Shown here piece after piece: positions 33,399 through 41,447 of a stretch of 64,000 nucleotides of DNA. Both the position numbers and the translations under genes were made by a program. The notes under the pieces are model-generated. The model ran no database searches. It saw only the letters and a program-made list of their open reading frames with translations, and was not told the origin of the DNA. Source of the stretch: Nesterenkonia ebinurensis (GTDB lineage: Bacteria; Actinomycetota; Actinomycetes; Actinomycetales; Micrococcaceae); NCBI RefSeq assembly GCF_008711175.1, contig NZ_VWNF01000032.1:124001-188000 (forward strand), written 5' to 3'. Numbering within the stretch: position 1 is the first letter of the stretch; the number at the start of each line of letters is the position of its first letter.

Positions 33399-34004
33399 GT
33401 GATCGACCAGAAGATGGCCGAATGGGAAAATTACGTCAACTCTCCTTCTGAAGCGGACCCCTTGATCCGCATGAGCTTAGGCCACTACCAATTTGAAGCC
33501 ATCCATCCCTTCGATGACGGTAACGGCAGAACCGGCAGGATCCTCAACATCCTCCAGCTGATCAACGATGGAGTCCTGAGCAGCCCAGTACTCTACTTAT
33601 CCCGGTACATCATTGCCCACAAAAACGAGTACTACCGCCTATTGCGCCGTGTAACCAGCAACGAGGACTTCACATCCTGGGTGGAGTTTATGCTGAACGC
33701 GGTGCTGACCACAGCCCAGCCGACGCTTCGACTAATCGACCAGATTCAACAGATTGAGCATGAACATAAAGTTACAGTCAGCAGAGTTCTGCCCAGCGGT
33801 GGAACCGTAACTTTCATAGAAACACTGATGCTTCAGCCGTATACCCGCATCACAACAGTCGATAGAAACTGCAGCGCGTCACGCCCTACTGCACGCAAAT
33901 GGCTGAATTCCATCGCTCAGGAGGGGTTCCTCACAAGGGTTGAGATCGGGTGGGATGTCCTCTACGCCAGCAACCAATATATGCGGACCCTCACAGAGGC
34001 CTGA
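33399..34004 (+). pseudogene. Fic-domain protein, N-terminally truncated
   Basis: About 200 residues. The Fic motif HPFDDGNGRTGR is intact in GHYQFEAIHPFDDGNGRTGR, followed by LYLSRYIIAHKNEYYRLLRR and a C-terminal winged helix (TARKWLNSIAQEGFLTRVEI). Normal proteins of this type have a further 150-170 N-terminal residues including the inhibitory helix; here the frame begins abruptly (KIFQVTLPTGYEVIDQKM from about 33373) after unrelated sequence. AMPylating toxin activity without the N-terminal part is unlikely but not excluded. Confidence 0.75.
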
Positions 34005-34076
34005 GACATATCAGGCCTCTGCTCACCGCTCCCAACTGGAGCAAGCTAAGCATACAAGGCGCATATCGAGTTATAT

Positions 34077-34121
34077 GATAGCGGTGCCGGGGCCTGATCC
34101 CGGGACCTCACGATTATGAGA
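34077..34121 (-). repeat. tRNA-3'-half-like repeat, copy F
   Basis: TGATAGCGGTGCCGGGGCCT..CACGATTATGAGAC; minus strand keeps a CAT anticodon loop (CTCATAATCG), T arm and acceptor end. The rep remnant on the plus strand begins right here. Confidence 0.65.
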
Positions 34122-34598
34122 CGTCTGCTTCACCGCTGGCGAGCATCACGGGCCGGACACTCACCCCGCATGGGCGAGTTCAGCTACTACAACCACCTGG
34201 GCGACGTCATCGAGTTCGCCGACGCCCAAGAGTTCAACACGGCCGTGCGGGACTATGCCGACCTCGCCTCCCGCCATGCTTGTGAGAACCCCCTCGACGT
34301 GCCCGGCAGCGTCCACACCGTCCGATGCAACGAACGGAACAAACGGCCAGCCAACAAGTGCCGTGGCTGCTCCGAGCTCTACCGTGGTGATTAGGCGGCG
34401 ATTGCTCGTTCTGGGGTCTTCGATGCACCTACGGAGCATTACGTGTTCTTCCTGCTGACGCTGACGGCTCCGTCGTTTGGCCGGGTGCATCGGGGGCCAA
34501 ATACGGCCAAGGGTCAGACTTCGGTGAATCGGCGGTGTGACTGCGGGATGTGGCACACCGTGGAGGAAGCGAATCTGCGCATTATCATCAGAACATGA
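34116..34598 (+). pseudogene. RepSA-type replication initiator remnant with in-frame TAG
   Basis: One frame across 34116-34598 reads VRCNERNKRPANKCRGCSEL, YRGD, a TAG at 34392-34394, then RSGVFDAPTEHYVFFLLTLT, APSFGRVHRG and NRRCDCGMWHTVEEA. A Cys-rich finger followed by LTLTAPSFGRVH and CxCG is the pattern of RepSA-like initiators of actinomycete integrative and conjugative elements (AICE) and related plasmids. The catalytic half is missing and the reading frame is interrupted. Its TGA overlaps the AraC-type start by ATGA, so the join is old or constrained. Confidence 0.65.
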
Positions 34599-35458
34599 GT
34601 GGTTCTTCATCGGGGCATGCGCCGGTACTGGAGTACCGGTCGTCCGCCCAGCTGCCGCCTGGAATCGCCGACCTCATGGGCTACCGCGAGGAGGGCGTCG
34701 AGCCGGGAGTCCATGTAGGGGTTCCTTCCCCGTACCTGACACTCATCTTCACCACTGATGACGGGTTGGAGGTGGGCGATGATCCTGGACTGGATTCAAC
34801 GACACATGCCGGTGTGCTGCTCGGAGGGCTGCACACCCGTCCAGCCTATATCCGTCAGAAGGAGCAACAATCGGGATTCCACCTCTCGGTGCATCCGCTG
34901 GCAGCACGCGCCCTGTTCGGCGCTCCGACGGCGGAGCTGAACAGGGTGGCCATCGACGGCGCCGCGGTGCTGGGCCCGGGGGCAGAGCGGCTGCGTCAGC
35001 AACTCGGCGAGACTGCCGATTGGGGTGCGGCGTTCCAGGCGGTCCACCGCTATCTGCGCAGCAGACCGGACTCTGCCACCGGGGAGTCACCACGTCCCGA
35101 GGTGGTGGAGGGGTGGCGCTGGATGAGCCGACGTCGCGGTTCCGGCACTGTTGCCGAACTCGCTCACCATGTGGGATTGGGCCGTCGTCAGCTTGGCGAG
35201 CTGTTCCGCCGTGAGGTGGGAATGGGGCCCAAATCGGTCAACCGCCTGCTGCGCTTTCAGTACGCCAAAGGCCAGGTCACCCGCCGGGCAGGGATCAACG
35301 GGGAACCACTGGCTGAGGTGGCCTACACCTGCGGATACGCCGATCAGTCTCATATGGTCAGGGACTTCCAGCAGTACATCGGTCTCAGCCCTTCGCAATG
35401 GCTGTGTCAGGATCGCCCATTTATCCAAGCCACCGCACCACAGATCGGCGCAGACTGA
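34595..35458 (+). CDS. AraC-family transcriptional regulator
   Basis: 287 residues from the ATG at 34595. The N-terminal part (YRSSAQLPPGIADLMGYREE, SPYLTLIFTTDDGL, FHLSVHPLAARALFGAP) resembles the ligand-binding DUF6597-like domain; the C-terminal two-helix-turn-helix domain contains SGTVAELAHHVGLGRRQLGE, LFRREVGMGPKSVNRLLRFQ and VAYTCGYADQSHMVRDFQQY. Followed after 4 bases by a VOC-fold gene, which it probably controls. Homologues commonly pair with glyoxalase-like resistance genes. Confidence 0.87.
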   Translation: MSGSSSGHAPVLEYRSSAQLPPGIADLMGYREEGVEPGVHVGVPSPYLTLIFTTDDGLEVGDDPGLDSTTHAGVLLGGLHTRPAYIRQKEQQSGFHLSVHPLAARALFGAPTAELNRVAIDGAAVLGPGAERLRQQLGETADWGAAFQAVHRYLRSRPDSATGESPRPEVVEGWRWMSRRRGSGTVAELAHHVGLGRRQLGELFRREVGMGPKSVNRLLRFQYAKGQVTRRAGINGEPLAEVAYTCGYADQSHMVRDFQQYIGLSPSQWLCQDRPFIQATAPQIGAD

Positions 35459-35462
35459 GACC

Positions 35463-35891
35463 ATGAGCACTTCATCAAACACTCAGAGCACACCCCTCGC
35501 CTCCCGGACCGATGCCGCCGCACCGGTGGTCTGGCCGACCTTCCATTGCCGGGACACCGCCGCACTGATCGATTTCCTGGTTCAGGTACTGGGATTCGAG
35601 CGCACCACAGTGCATACCGACGGTGATGCCGTGGTGCACGCCGAACTCCGCTGGCCCGAGGGCGGCGGAATCATGCTCGGCCCAGCACGGGACACCGGGC
35701 CCTGGCAGCGTGAGCCCGGAAGCGGCGGCACCTATATCGTCACCGACCATGTCGACGCGATTCATGCCCGCTGCACAGCTGCCGGTGCCCGGATCGTGCT
35801 TGAGCTGACCGACACCGATTACGGAAGCCACACCTTCGCCGTGGCAGACCCGGAGGGGAATCTCTGGTCCTTCGGCACCTACGCAGGGTGA
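35463..35891 (+). CDS. VOC-family (glyoxalase/bleomycin-resistance-like) protein
   Basis: 142 residues from the ATG at 35463. CRDTAALIDFLVQVLGFERT, then VVHAELRWPEGGGIMLGPAR and FAVADPEGNLWSFGTY form the paired beta-alpha-beta-beta-beta modules of the vicinal oxygen chelate fold. VOC proteins bind metal or sequester antibiotics. The operon with an AraC-type regulator suggests inducible protection or a specific lyase/dioxygenase role. A hairpin at 35904-35920 probably ends the transcript. Confidence 0.85.
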   Translation: MSTSSNTQSTPLASRTDAAAPVVWPTFHCRDTAALIDFLVQVLGFERTTVHTDGDAVVHAELRWPEGGGIMLGPARDTGPWQREPGSGGTYIVTDHVDAIHARCTAAGARIVLELTDTDYGSHTFAVADPEGNLWSFGTYAG

Positions 35892-35903
35892 ACACGCATA
35901 GGC

Positions 35904-35920
35904 GACGACGCATCGTCGTC
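35904..35920 (+). terminator. Short perfect hairpin after the VOC gene
   Basis: GACGACG-CAT-CGTCGTC, 7-bp stem, 13 bases after the stop. No T-run, so termination strength is doubtful. Confidence 0.4.
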
Positions 35921-35938
35921 CGCTCCCCACCGCGCGGT

Positions 35939-36004
35939 GAGTGCTGTTGTTCCTTGCCGATACGCCTGATTTCGGGGCCTCTTCCCGCAGGAACAACAGC
36001 ACTC
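35939..36004. repeat. 16-bp perfect inverted repeat with 34-base spacer
   Basis: Left arm GAGTGCTGTTGTTCCT (35939-35954), right arm AGGAACAACAGCACTC (35989-36004). Between the VOC gene and the ArsR-type promoter. Too long and too far apart for an ordinary operator; may be a cruciform, a bidirectional terminator or the ends of a tiny mobile element. Confidence 0.6.
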
Positions 36005-36059
36005 GGTCGGGTTTGGGCTCTTGGTGCGCCCGGGCAGCCCCAATTGCGCCAATCCCCGC

Positions 36060-36110
36060 TTGACATTATGGTCGGTATTAACCGACCATATGGCTATGAC
36101 CGACCATAAT
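36060..36110. promoter_or_regulatory. Promoter and triple half-site operator of the ArsR-type/MFS operon
   Basis: TTGACA (36060-36065) as -35 box, followed by ATGGTCGGT-ATTA-ACCGACCAT (36068-36089, perfect dyad) and a third half-site ACCGACCAT at 36099-36107 that lies inside the first codons of the regulator gene (encoding TDH). Repressor binding would cover the promoter and the start of the message. Confidence 0.7.
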
Positions 36111-36695
36111 GAGCTGCGCGACTCCTCCCTCGACTACCCCTTGGCCGACTCGCTGGAGATCACCGAGCCTGACCAGTACAAGGCGCTCTTCGAGCCCACC
36201 CGGCAGGAGATCGTCTCGCTGCTGCTGGAGCGTGCGGCGACCACCGCGGAACTGGCAGAGACGCTGGGCAAGCCCAAGGGCACCATCGGCCACCACCTGA
36301 AGACCCTGGAGAGGACCGGTCTGGTCACCGTGGTGCGCACCAAGCAGGTGCGGGCGCTGACCGCCAAGTACTACGGCCGCACCGCCCGGGTCTTCTACTA
36401 CCAGCGGACCAACGACGCCGCCACCGAACCTGGTCGCACGGCTCAGCTGATCGCCGATGAGACCTCCCAGGTAGCCGCAGACACCGAACTGCCGGCATCA
36501 CTGGCCCTGCGGCACGCCCGCATCCCGGAGGACCGCGCCGAGGAATGGATCCAGCGGCTCCACGCTCTTATCGCGGAGTTCAGCGCACAGACCCGTGGCG
36601 GAGCGACCACCTATGCCTTCGTGGCAGGGATCTATCCCACCTCGCGCCAGCCACTCGCCTCCGAGGAGCACCCACGAGAGAGCGGCACGAAGTGA
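36090..36695 (+). CDS. ArsR-like winged-helix regulator
   Basis: 201 residues from ATG 36090 (or ATG 36096). EPDQYKALFEPTRQEIVSLL, then LLERAATTAELAETLGKPKG, then TIGHHLKTLERTGLVTVVRT is a clear winged helix of the ArsR/HTH_20 kind; no metal-binding Cys pair, so a drug or lipid ligand is more likely than arsenic. A C-terminal helical domain of about 90 residues may bind ligand. Translationally coupled (GTGA) to the exporter gene and probably autorepressing through the dyad at 36068-36107. Confidence 0.87.
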   Translation: MAMTDHNELRDSSLDYPLADSLEITEPDQYKALFEPTRQEIVSLLLERAATTAELAETLGKPKGTIGHHLKTLERTGLVTVVRTKQVRALTAKYYGRTARVFYYQRTNDAATEPGRTAQLIADETSQVAADTELPASLALRHARIPEDRAEEWIQRLHALIAEFSAQTRGGATTYAFVAGIYPTSRQPLASEEHPRESGTK

Positions 36696-38047
36696 ACGAC
36701 GACGCCCGCTCGCCCCGCGAGCCCCTGGGATCGAATTTCCGCCGGCTGCTGCCTGCCGCCTTCTCCGCGAACCTCGCCGACGGGCTGGCCTCGGTCGCCG
36801 TGCCATGGATCGCTACCGCGCTGACCCGGGATCCGCTGCTGATCGCCTTGGTGGTGCTGGCCACCCGGCTGCCCTGGCTGCTGTTCTCACTGCCCGCCGG
36901 GGTGATCGCCGACCGGGTGGACCGCCGCAAGCTCATCGTCTGGATGGATATGCTGCGTGCGGCGGCAATCGGCGGGTTTGCCGTCGTCGTGCTGTTCTAT
37001 CAGCAGCTCTTCCCTGACCCGGAAGCGGTGGAGGCCGGGCTGGCCGAACCTCCTGCTGGCGCAGGCTGGTTCCTGGCCGCGCTGTACATCGCAGCCCTCA
37101 CCGTCGGCTCTGCCGAGGTGCTTCGTGACAATGCCGCCCAAACTCTGCTGCCCTCCTTGGTGAAGAAATCCCAGCTCAAACGGGCCAATGGCCGGCTCTG
37201 GGGTGCCGAGATCACCGCAGACAGCTTCATCGGCCCGCCGCTGGCAGGTGTTCTTCTGGGTCTGGCCCTCGTGGTGCCTTTCGGGGCGACAGCCCTGCTC
37301 TTCCTGGTGTCCGGACTGCTGATGATGAGCATCCGGGGAAGCTTCTCTGTCCGCACCGCGACCGATCCGCAGGCAGCGCCTGCCACTACCTGGCGGGCCG
37401 ATCTGGCTGAAGGGCTGCGCTGGCTGTGGGGGCACCGGCTGCTGCGCTCACTGGCCATCAGCCTGGGGGTGATGAACGGAGCGATGACTGCCGCATTCGC
37501 CAGCCAGGTGCTCTTCGCCCAGGAGATCCTCGGGCTGGACGCGACAGGCTTCGGGGTACTGCTCACCGGTGCTGCCGCGGGTGCGCTGCTGGGTTCTTTC
37601 ACCTCCGAGCACATCACCGCCCGGACTGGGGACGGTGCTACACTGCGCATGGTGCTGGTCCTCAACGCACTGTGCCTGGCCGGCATCGGGCTCAGCAGTC
37701 ATGCCGCACCGGTCTGGGCGCTCCTGACGCTTTTCGGACTGCTCGTGGTGACCTGGAACGTGGTGACCGTCTCGCTGCGCCAGCGCATCATTCCTGATCA
37801 TCTGCTGGGCCGGGTGAACTCGGTCTACCGGTTCTTCGGCTGGGGGATGATGTCGATCGGCGCTGTGGCCGGCGGCGTCGTCGTCACTGTCGGGGAGCCG
37901 CTGATAGGACGCGAATGGGCGCTGAGGTCACCGCTGCTGATGGCTGGGCTCTGCTGTCTGCTGCTGATCCCCTATCTGTGGCACCGCGCCAGCTCGGCCG
38001 TGATCAATGCCGCCCGGGCAGGAGCCGAGGGCACCGCGTCAACGTAA
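36692..38047 (+). CDS. MFS transporter
   Basis: 451 residues from the GTG at 36692, which overlaps the regulator stop. About 12 hydrophobic segments; LPAAFSANLADGLASVAVPW, GVIADRVDRRKLIVWMD and AAQTLLPSLVKKSQLKRANG are typical of the MFS_3 (tetracycline/macrolide-like, EntS) group. The regulator pairing suggests inducible efflux of an antibiotic or self-made compound. Full length and intact. It ends near 38047; 172 bases follow before the prenyltransferase gene with nothing notable. Confidence 0.87.
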   Translation: MNDDARSPREPLGSNFRRLLPAAFSANLADGLASVAVPWIATALTRDPLLIALVVLATRLPWLLFSLPAGVIADRVDRRKLIVWMDMLRAAAIGGFAVVVLFYQQLFPDPEAVEAGLAEPPAGAGWFLAALYIAALTVGSAEVLRDNAAQTLLPSLVKKSQLKRANGRLWGAEITADSFIGPPLAGVLLGLALVVPFGATALLFLVSGLLMMSIRGSFSVRTATDPQAAPATTWRADLAEGLRWLWGHRLLRSLAISLGVMNGAMTAAFASQVLFAQEILGLDATGFGVLLTGAAAGALLGSFTSEHITARTGDGATLRMVLVLNALCLAGIGLSSHAAPVWALLTLFGLLVVTWNVVTVSLRQRIIPDHLLGRVNSVYRFFGWGMMSIGAVAGGVVVTVGEPLIGREWALRSPLLMAGLCCLLLIPYLWHRASSAVINAARAGAEGTAST

Positions 38048-38219
38048 GCTCAGAAGCGTGGGCGCCTACACAGTGGATCCGCTGAGCGAACTGATAAGGC
38101 AGTCGATGTCAGGGTCGTGAACTGCGCGTGTGCGAAAACGCCCCGTGAAGAGCACTGCCATGAGCGAGAATCTCATGACAATGGCCCATCGCGTCGCGCG
38201 GCGAGAGTAAGATGCAGGC

Positions 38220-38993
38220 ATGATGGGGGCCAGCAGACTGGGACACACAGCGCGACTCCCGACAAATGCACTACGCCGAATACGCTCTGCATTCGGCTCC
38301 TTGGCGTCTCGTCGGCAGACAAGAACCATCTGGCCCCTACCCCGGCACATCGGGGTGGTCATGGATGGCAATCGCCGCTGGGCACGCGCTGCAGGATTAA
38401 GCTCAAAGGAGGGCCACAGCGCAGGAGCCGAGCATCTCAAGCAACTACTTACCTGGTGCTCTAGGTGGGGCATCGAACATGTCTCGGTCTACGTACTATC
38501 GGCGGACAACATCCGCAAACGCTCCGGTCAGGAAGTAGAGAATCTCTTTGAACTCTTAACAAATACGTTGCCCAAGGTGGTCACCGACAATAACGAGTGG
38601 TCTCTTCATGTCGCCGGCGACATGAACCTGCTTCCCAAAGCAGCATGCGAGGCGCTGAATCAAGCCGTGGACCAGACGAAAGACCGCACAGGACACCTCA
38701 CGATGGCCGTTGGGTACGACGGGCGAGGTGCCATTGTCGAGGCCATTCGCACTACGATGCTAAACGGCGACAGCATCAATGTGGACACGATCACTCAAGC
38801 GTGCACAGGTGGCCCGGTGAAGAACATAGACCTCGTCATCCGAACCGGCTCTCAGACGCGACTCTCGGGCTTCTTCCCCTGGCAAACGACCCACGCAGAG
38901 TTATACCTGAGCTCCAAGATGTGGCCCGCGTTCACTGTGGGCGACTTCGAAGACGCACTTCACTACTACGGCTCGAAACTCTCACGGCACTGA
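38220..38993 (+). CDS. Cis-prenyltransferase (UppS-like), atypical
   Basis: 257 residues. LPRHIGVVMDGNRRWARAAG holds the diphosphate-binding Asp49, with GHSAGAEHLKQLLTWCSRWG and VYVLSADNIRKRS following the Z-type (cis) isoprenyl diphosphate synthase pattern. The C-terminal substrate motif, normally RxSGExRxSxF, reads IRTGSQTRLSGFFPW, so the Ser-Gly-Glu is changed. Housekeeping UppS makes undecaprenyl diphosphate for the cell wall; this copy, among mosaic genes and AT-richer than core genes, may make another chain length or a specialised terpenoid. Next 13 bases later comes a VapC remnant. Confidence 0.8.
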   Translation: MMGASRLGHTARLPTNALRRIRSAFGSLASRRQTRTIWPLPRHIGVVMDGNRRWARAAGLSSKEGHSAGAEHLKQLLTWCSRWGIEHVSVYVLSADNIRKRSGQEVENLFELLTNTLPKVVTDNNEWSLHVAGDMNLLPKAACEALNQAVDQTKDRTGHLTMAVGYDGRGAIVEAIRTTMLNGDSINVDTITQACTGGPVKNIDLVIRTGSQTRLSGFFPWQTTHAELYLSSKMWPAFTVGDFEDALHYYGSKLSRH

Positions 38994-39006
38994 GATCTGG
39001 ATAAGA

Positions 39007-39070
39007 ATGGAGCCGCTCGGCGTCCACTGCTGTACCCCCATGGGATCTCACCACGTAGACGAGGGCACAT
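39007..39070 (+). pseudogene. VapC toxin, last codons only
   Basis: MEPLGVHCCTPMGSHHVDEGT matches EPLGVHCCNPWDLAT plus following bases at 25140-25200. The end of a PIN toxin gene, next to tRNA-like copy G. Confidence 0.6.
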
Positions 39071-39101
39071 GCGGGAGGTCCGACGGCGTGATACGCATTC
39101 T

Positions 39102-39146
39102 GGTAGCGGTGCCGGGGCTCGATCCCGCGACCTCACGATTAGCGGA
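39102..39146 (-). repeat. tRNA-3'-half-like repeat, copy G
   Basis: GGTAGCGGTGCCGGGGCTCG then ATCCCGCGACCTCACGATTA; one of the best conserved copies. The RelE pseudogene ends 57 bases to its right. Confidence 0.7.
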
Positions 39147-39202
39147 TCACCGCAGTTGGGCTTCCTGCAGGCGATTCACACCCGGGTACTGCGCTGAGAG
39201 TA

Positions 39203-39490
39203 TCAGTCGTAGATTCCCGCCGAGCGGTGGTCTATGTCCAGAGCAACGATGACCAGTTCCCCGTGGTTAAGGCGGATGAGTACTCACCAATCTTTGAACA
39301 CCTGAAGTCGGAAGTGTCCTGCCAACGGGACGGTGAGCGGTTTCAGCCCATGGGTGGGATCATCGAGGGCAGCAACTCGGTCGAGCTGCTTGCGTACTTC
39401 GCGGGCGACCTGCTTGTCGAGTTTGCGCAGATTCTTCTGTGCACGAGACAAGTAGACGACTCGCCACGACGAAGATTGGATCTTCCCGTA
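39203..39490 (-). pseudogene. RelE-family toxin killed by a nonsense codon and lost start
   Basis: In frame with the antitoxin stop the minus strand reads SSSWRVVYLSRAQKNLRKLD, HGLKPLTVPLAGHFRLQVFK, DW, TGA, then VLIRLNHGELVIVALDIDHR, SAGIYD and stop. Intact RelE toxins of this kind have WRVLIRLN, so TGA (39284-39286) stands exactly where an Arg codon is expected: a CGA-to-TGA change would explain it. No ATG or GTG is found before WRVVY, so the start is also gone. Catalytic C-terminal residues cannot be made. Confidence 0.8.
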
Positions 39491-39721
39491 TCAGTCCTCG
39501 TCCAGCCCAAGCTCGGCATAGAGCTCTTCGGCGGGAACCGCCCGCACATCACCACGGAGGTAGGCATCGTACTCAGCATTGACCTCAGCCACGTAGAGTT
39601 CTTCGTTGATGTGCGCCGCAGCGACTTTGCGCACAGCTTCCGCTTTGGTCATGTTCGTCAGCTCAGCAAACTTGTCGAACAGCGCGTCGGTCTCAGGGTC
39701 GAAGTCGAGAACCTTAGACAT
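39491..39721 (-). CDS. RelB-type antitoxin
   Basis: 76 residues from ATG 39721 with AGAGGAG upstream. SKVLDFDPETDALFDKFAEL, then TNMTKAEAVRKVAAAHINEE and an acidic tail (PAEELYAELGLDED) match RelB/CopG-like antitoxins: N-terminal ribbon-helix-helix and disordered toxin-binding end. It still looks intact although its RelE partner is dead, so it may persist as a DNA-binding protein or by drift. Confidence 0.75.
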   Translation of the reverse strand: MSKVLDFDPETDALFDKFAELTNMTKAEAVRKVAAAHINEELYVAEVNAEYDAYLRGDVRAVPAEELYAELGLDED

Positions 39722-39813
39722 GGACACTCCTCTCTGCGCAAATCAGCATCCCATGACCCCATACCATTCAGCGAGCCTCACCCCTGATCTGCTGCATGGC
39801 TGGATGCAGATTC

Positions 39814-40590
39814 TCAAATGTGTGGGTCCGCGAAATCTGGCGCAACAGTTTTACTGGAACACGTTCGATAGGACTCTGCAACGGGACGTTGGAAGACTAT
39901 CTGGTAGGCAGAGCTTTCCGCGGAGGGCGCTAACGACAGGTCAAATTGACGACACATCTGTATAGTACGCAAACCTGCCATACTCGCCAGGTCATCGATC
40001 TCGCCCGGTTCGTACAGTCGCCAATCAAAATCTCCGACTACCGATCCCTCTGGCTCTGTGATCGATACGCCCAAACGTGAGCCTGTTCGCCGAGCCGTCG
40101 TTGTCAATTCTGTCCCGGCAGGCGTGTTCCGAGTGGAGATACGTGGACCCTCCGTCTCAGCAGGCCAATAGCCGGGACAGTAGATATCCAAGATTGCGAT
40201 ACCGCCAGGTGACAGCGCACGCCGGAATGAGCTAAGCACCTCAGCATTGACCTCGTCGCTGAAGAATCCAAAGCTCTGCCAGAGGCAGATGACCGCGTCA
40301 AAGGAGATCCCGAGCGAATCAATCATCCGCATATCGTGGGCGCGGAATTGAGGTGACCCGCCAATGGTAGAAGGTGGCAATATCTCGCGATTCGTATCAA
40401 TCCCGAGAACGTCGAATCCCTGATGAGCAAGACCAAACGCATGTCGACCGGCCCCGCACGCGACGTCAAGCACAGAACGTGCACCACTCTCGCGTAGCAC
40501 CGAAGCGAGGAATTCCACTTGGCGTTCTGTGTGTTCCGAAGGCGGCGGAAATGCGTTGTACCACACGGCCGTGTAAATATTCGTGTCCAT
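39814..40590 (-). CDS. Class I SAM-dependent methyltransferase
   Basis: 258 residues. Motif I VLDVACGAGRHAFGLAHQG, acidic residue in VLGIDTNREIL, then FRAHDMRMID, DAVICLWQSFGFF and LSPGGIAILDIY. The order is that of small-molecule methyltransferases of the UbiE/Methyltransf_25 group. Substrate unknown. The last 30 residues differ from the family (RPVAESYRTCSSKTVAPDFA) and could be junction sequence. Divergent neighbours are toxin remnants; it ends about 90 bases from the RelB gene. Confidence 0.8.
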   Translation of the reverse strand: MDTNIYTAVWYNAFPPPSEHTERQVEFLASVLRESGARSVLDVACGAGRHAFGLAHQGFDVLGIDTNREILPPSTIGGSPQFRAHDMRMIDSLGISFDAVICLWQSFGFFSDEVNAEVLSSFRRALSPGGIAILDIYCPGYWPAETEGPRISTRNTPAGTELTTTARRTGSRLGVSITEPEGSVVGDFDWRLYEPGEIDDLASMAGLRTIQMCRQFDLSLAPSAESSAYQIVFQRPVAESYRTCSSKTVAPDFADPHI

Positions 40591-40749
40591 GCTCTCAGCC
40601 GTCGATGATCCGGTGCAGCCTACGAGGCAGCAGGTCGACTAATGGGTACCTCATCATTGTCGCACAGGCTCCACCAAAGGATGAGGAAACCCCGGGTGTA
40701 TCTGCTCTGAAGCACCCCTACAACCGGGGCTCGCACATGTGAAATTGTT

Positions 40750-40794
40750 GGTAGCGGTGGCGGGGCTCGATCCCGCGACCTCACGATTAGCGGA
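40750..40794 (-). repeat. tRNA-3'-half-like repeat, copy H
   Basis: GGTAGCGGTGGCGGGGCTCG then ATCCCGCGACCTCACGATTA, nearly identical to copy I over 45 bases. The 60 bases to its left (GGGTGTATCTGCTCTGAAGC) also match those left of copy I (GGGTACATCTGCTGTCTGAA). Confidence 0.75.
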
Positions 40795-40868
40795 GGAGGC
40801 GAGAGGGGCTGGCCGCCGTCGTTCCGCGCCAGCTGGGCATGGTCGGATCCGAGCCGGGAGCCTCCAGA

Positions 40869-41165
40869 CTACGAGCCGTTCCCACCACCAAATCTCAGTG
40901 CCGAGACGCCTCGTTTTTCAGCTCGCTGTTGCAGGATCCAGTCGAACGTTACCAGCCCCGCGTTCTGCGATTCTGCAGCAAAAAGCACACAGCTATCAGG
41001 CATCTTCAGGCCAGTGGATTCCCGGACTTTGGCCAAGGCCACTGCCTCGTCTGACTCTTTCGGAAGCTCTTCAAGGTCAGCGTCCTGACATGGCGCAATC
41101 TCTACGTGGGCGACCGTCAATGGCGAACACCTTTGGCTTTTCTCATTAGCTGGGATATTCCTCAT
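40869..41165 (-). pseudogene. VapC PIN toxin, N-terminal half missing
   Basis: Reads VALAKVRESTGLKMPDSCVL, FAAESQNAGLVTFDW, ILQQRAEKRGVSAL: the second half of a PIN toxin with the acidic residues around MPD and the TFD end. The first catalytic Asp region is replaced by unrelated sequence (MRNIPANEKSQRCS), so the protein should be inactive. Its C-terminus ILQQRAEKRG is nearly the same as that of the deleted VapC at 29149. Confidence 0.7.
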
Positions 41166-41215
41166 GGGCTGACCAGTGAGAAGGCAGATCCTCGGCTGGC
41201 CAGACTGGAACTTGT

Positions 41216-41427
41216 GAGCTCATGCAAAGGAGAGGAGAGCCGCCTATCAACTGCTCGGCGCCTCGCTCGCCCAGGAAACTGATCACCTCGCTGGATTCGA
41301 TGTGTTATGGGTGGAGGATTCCACTCCTGATGGGCAGGAAGGGCTGCTCTGGATTTGCCTGGAAGGGGGAGCTCCTGCTGAGCACCTCTTAAAGGAAAAA
41401 GAGAGATACCTCCGGTGGAGGTTGTAG
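41216..41427 (+). pseudogene. Unidentified gene remnant without a start codon
   Basis: An open frame of 70 codons bounded by stops reads RRAAYQLLGASLAQETDHLA, GFDVLWVEDSTPDGQEGLLW, ICLEGGAPAEHLLKEKERYL. It has protein-like composition but no ATG and no convincing GTG start or ribosome site. Probably the end of a lost gene; family not recognised. Confidence 0.35.
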
Positions 41428-41447
41428 AGGGCCGTATCCCCCAAGGG

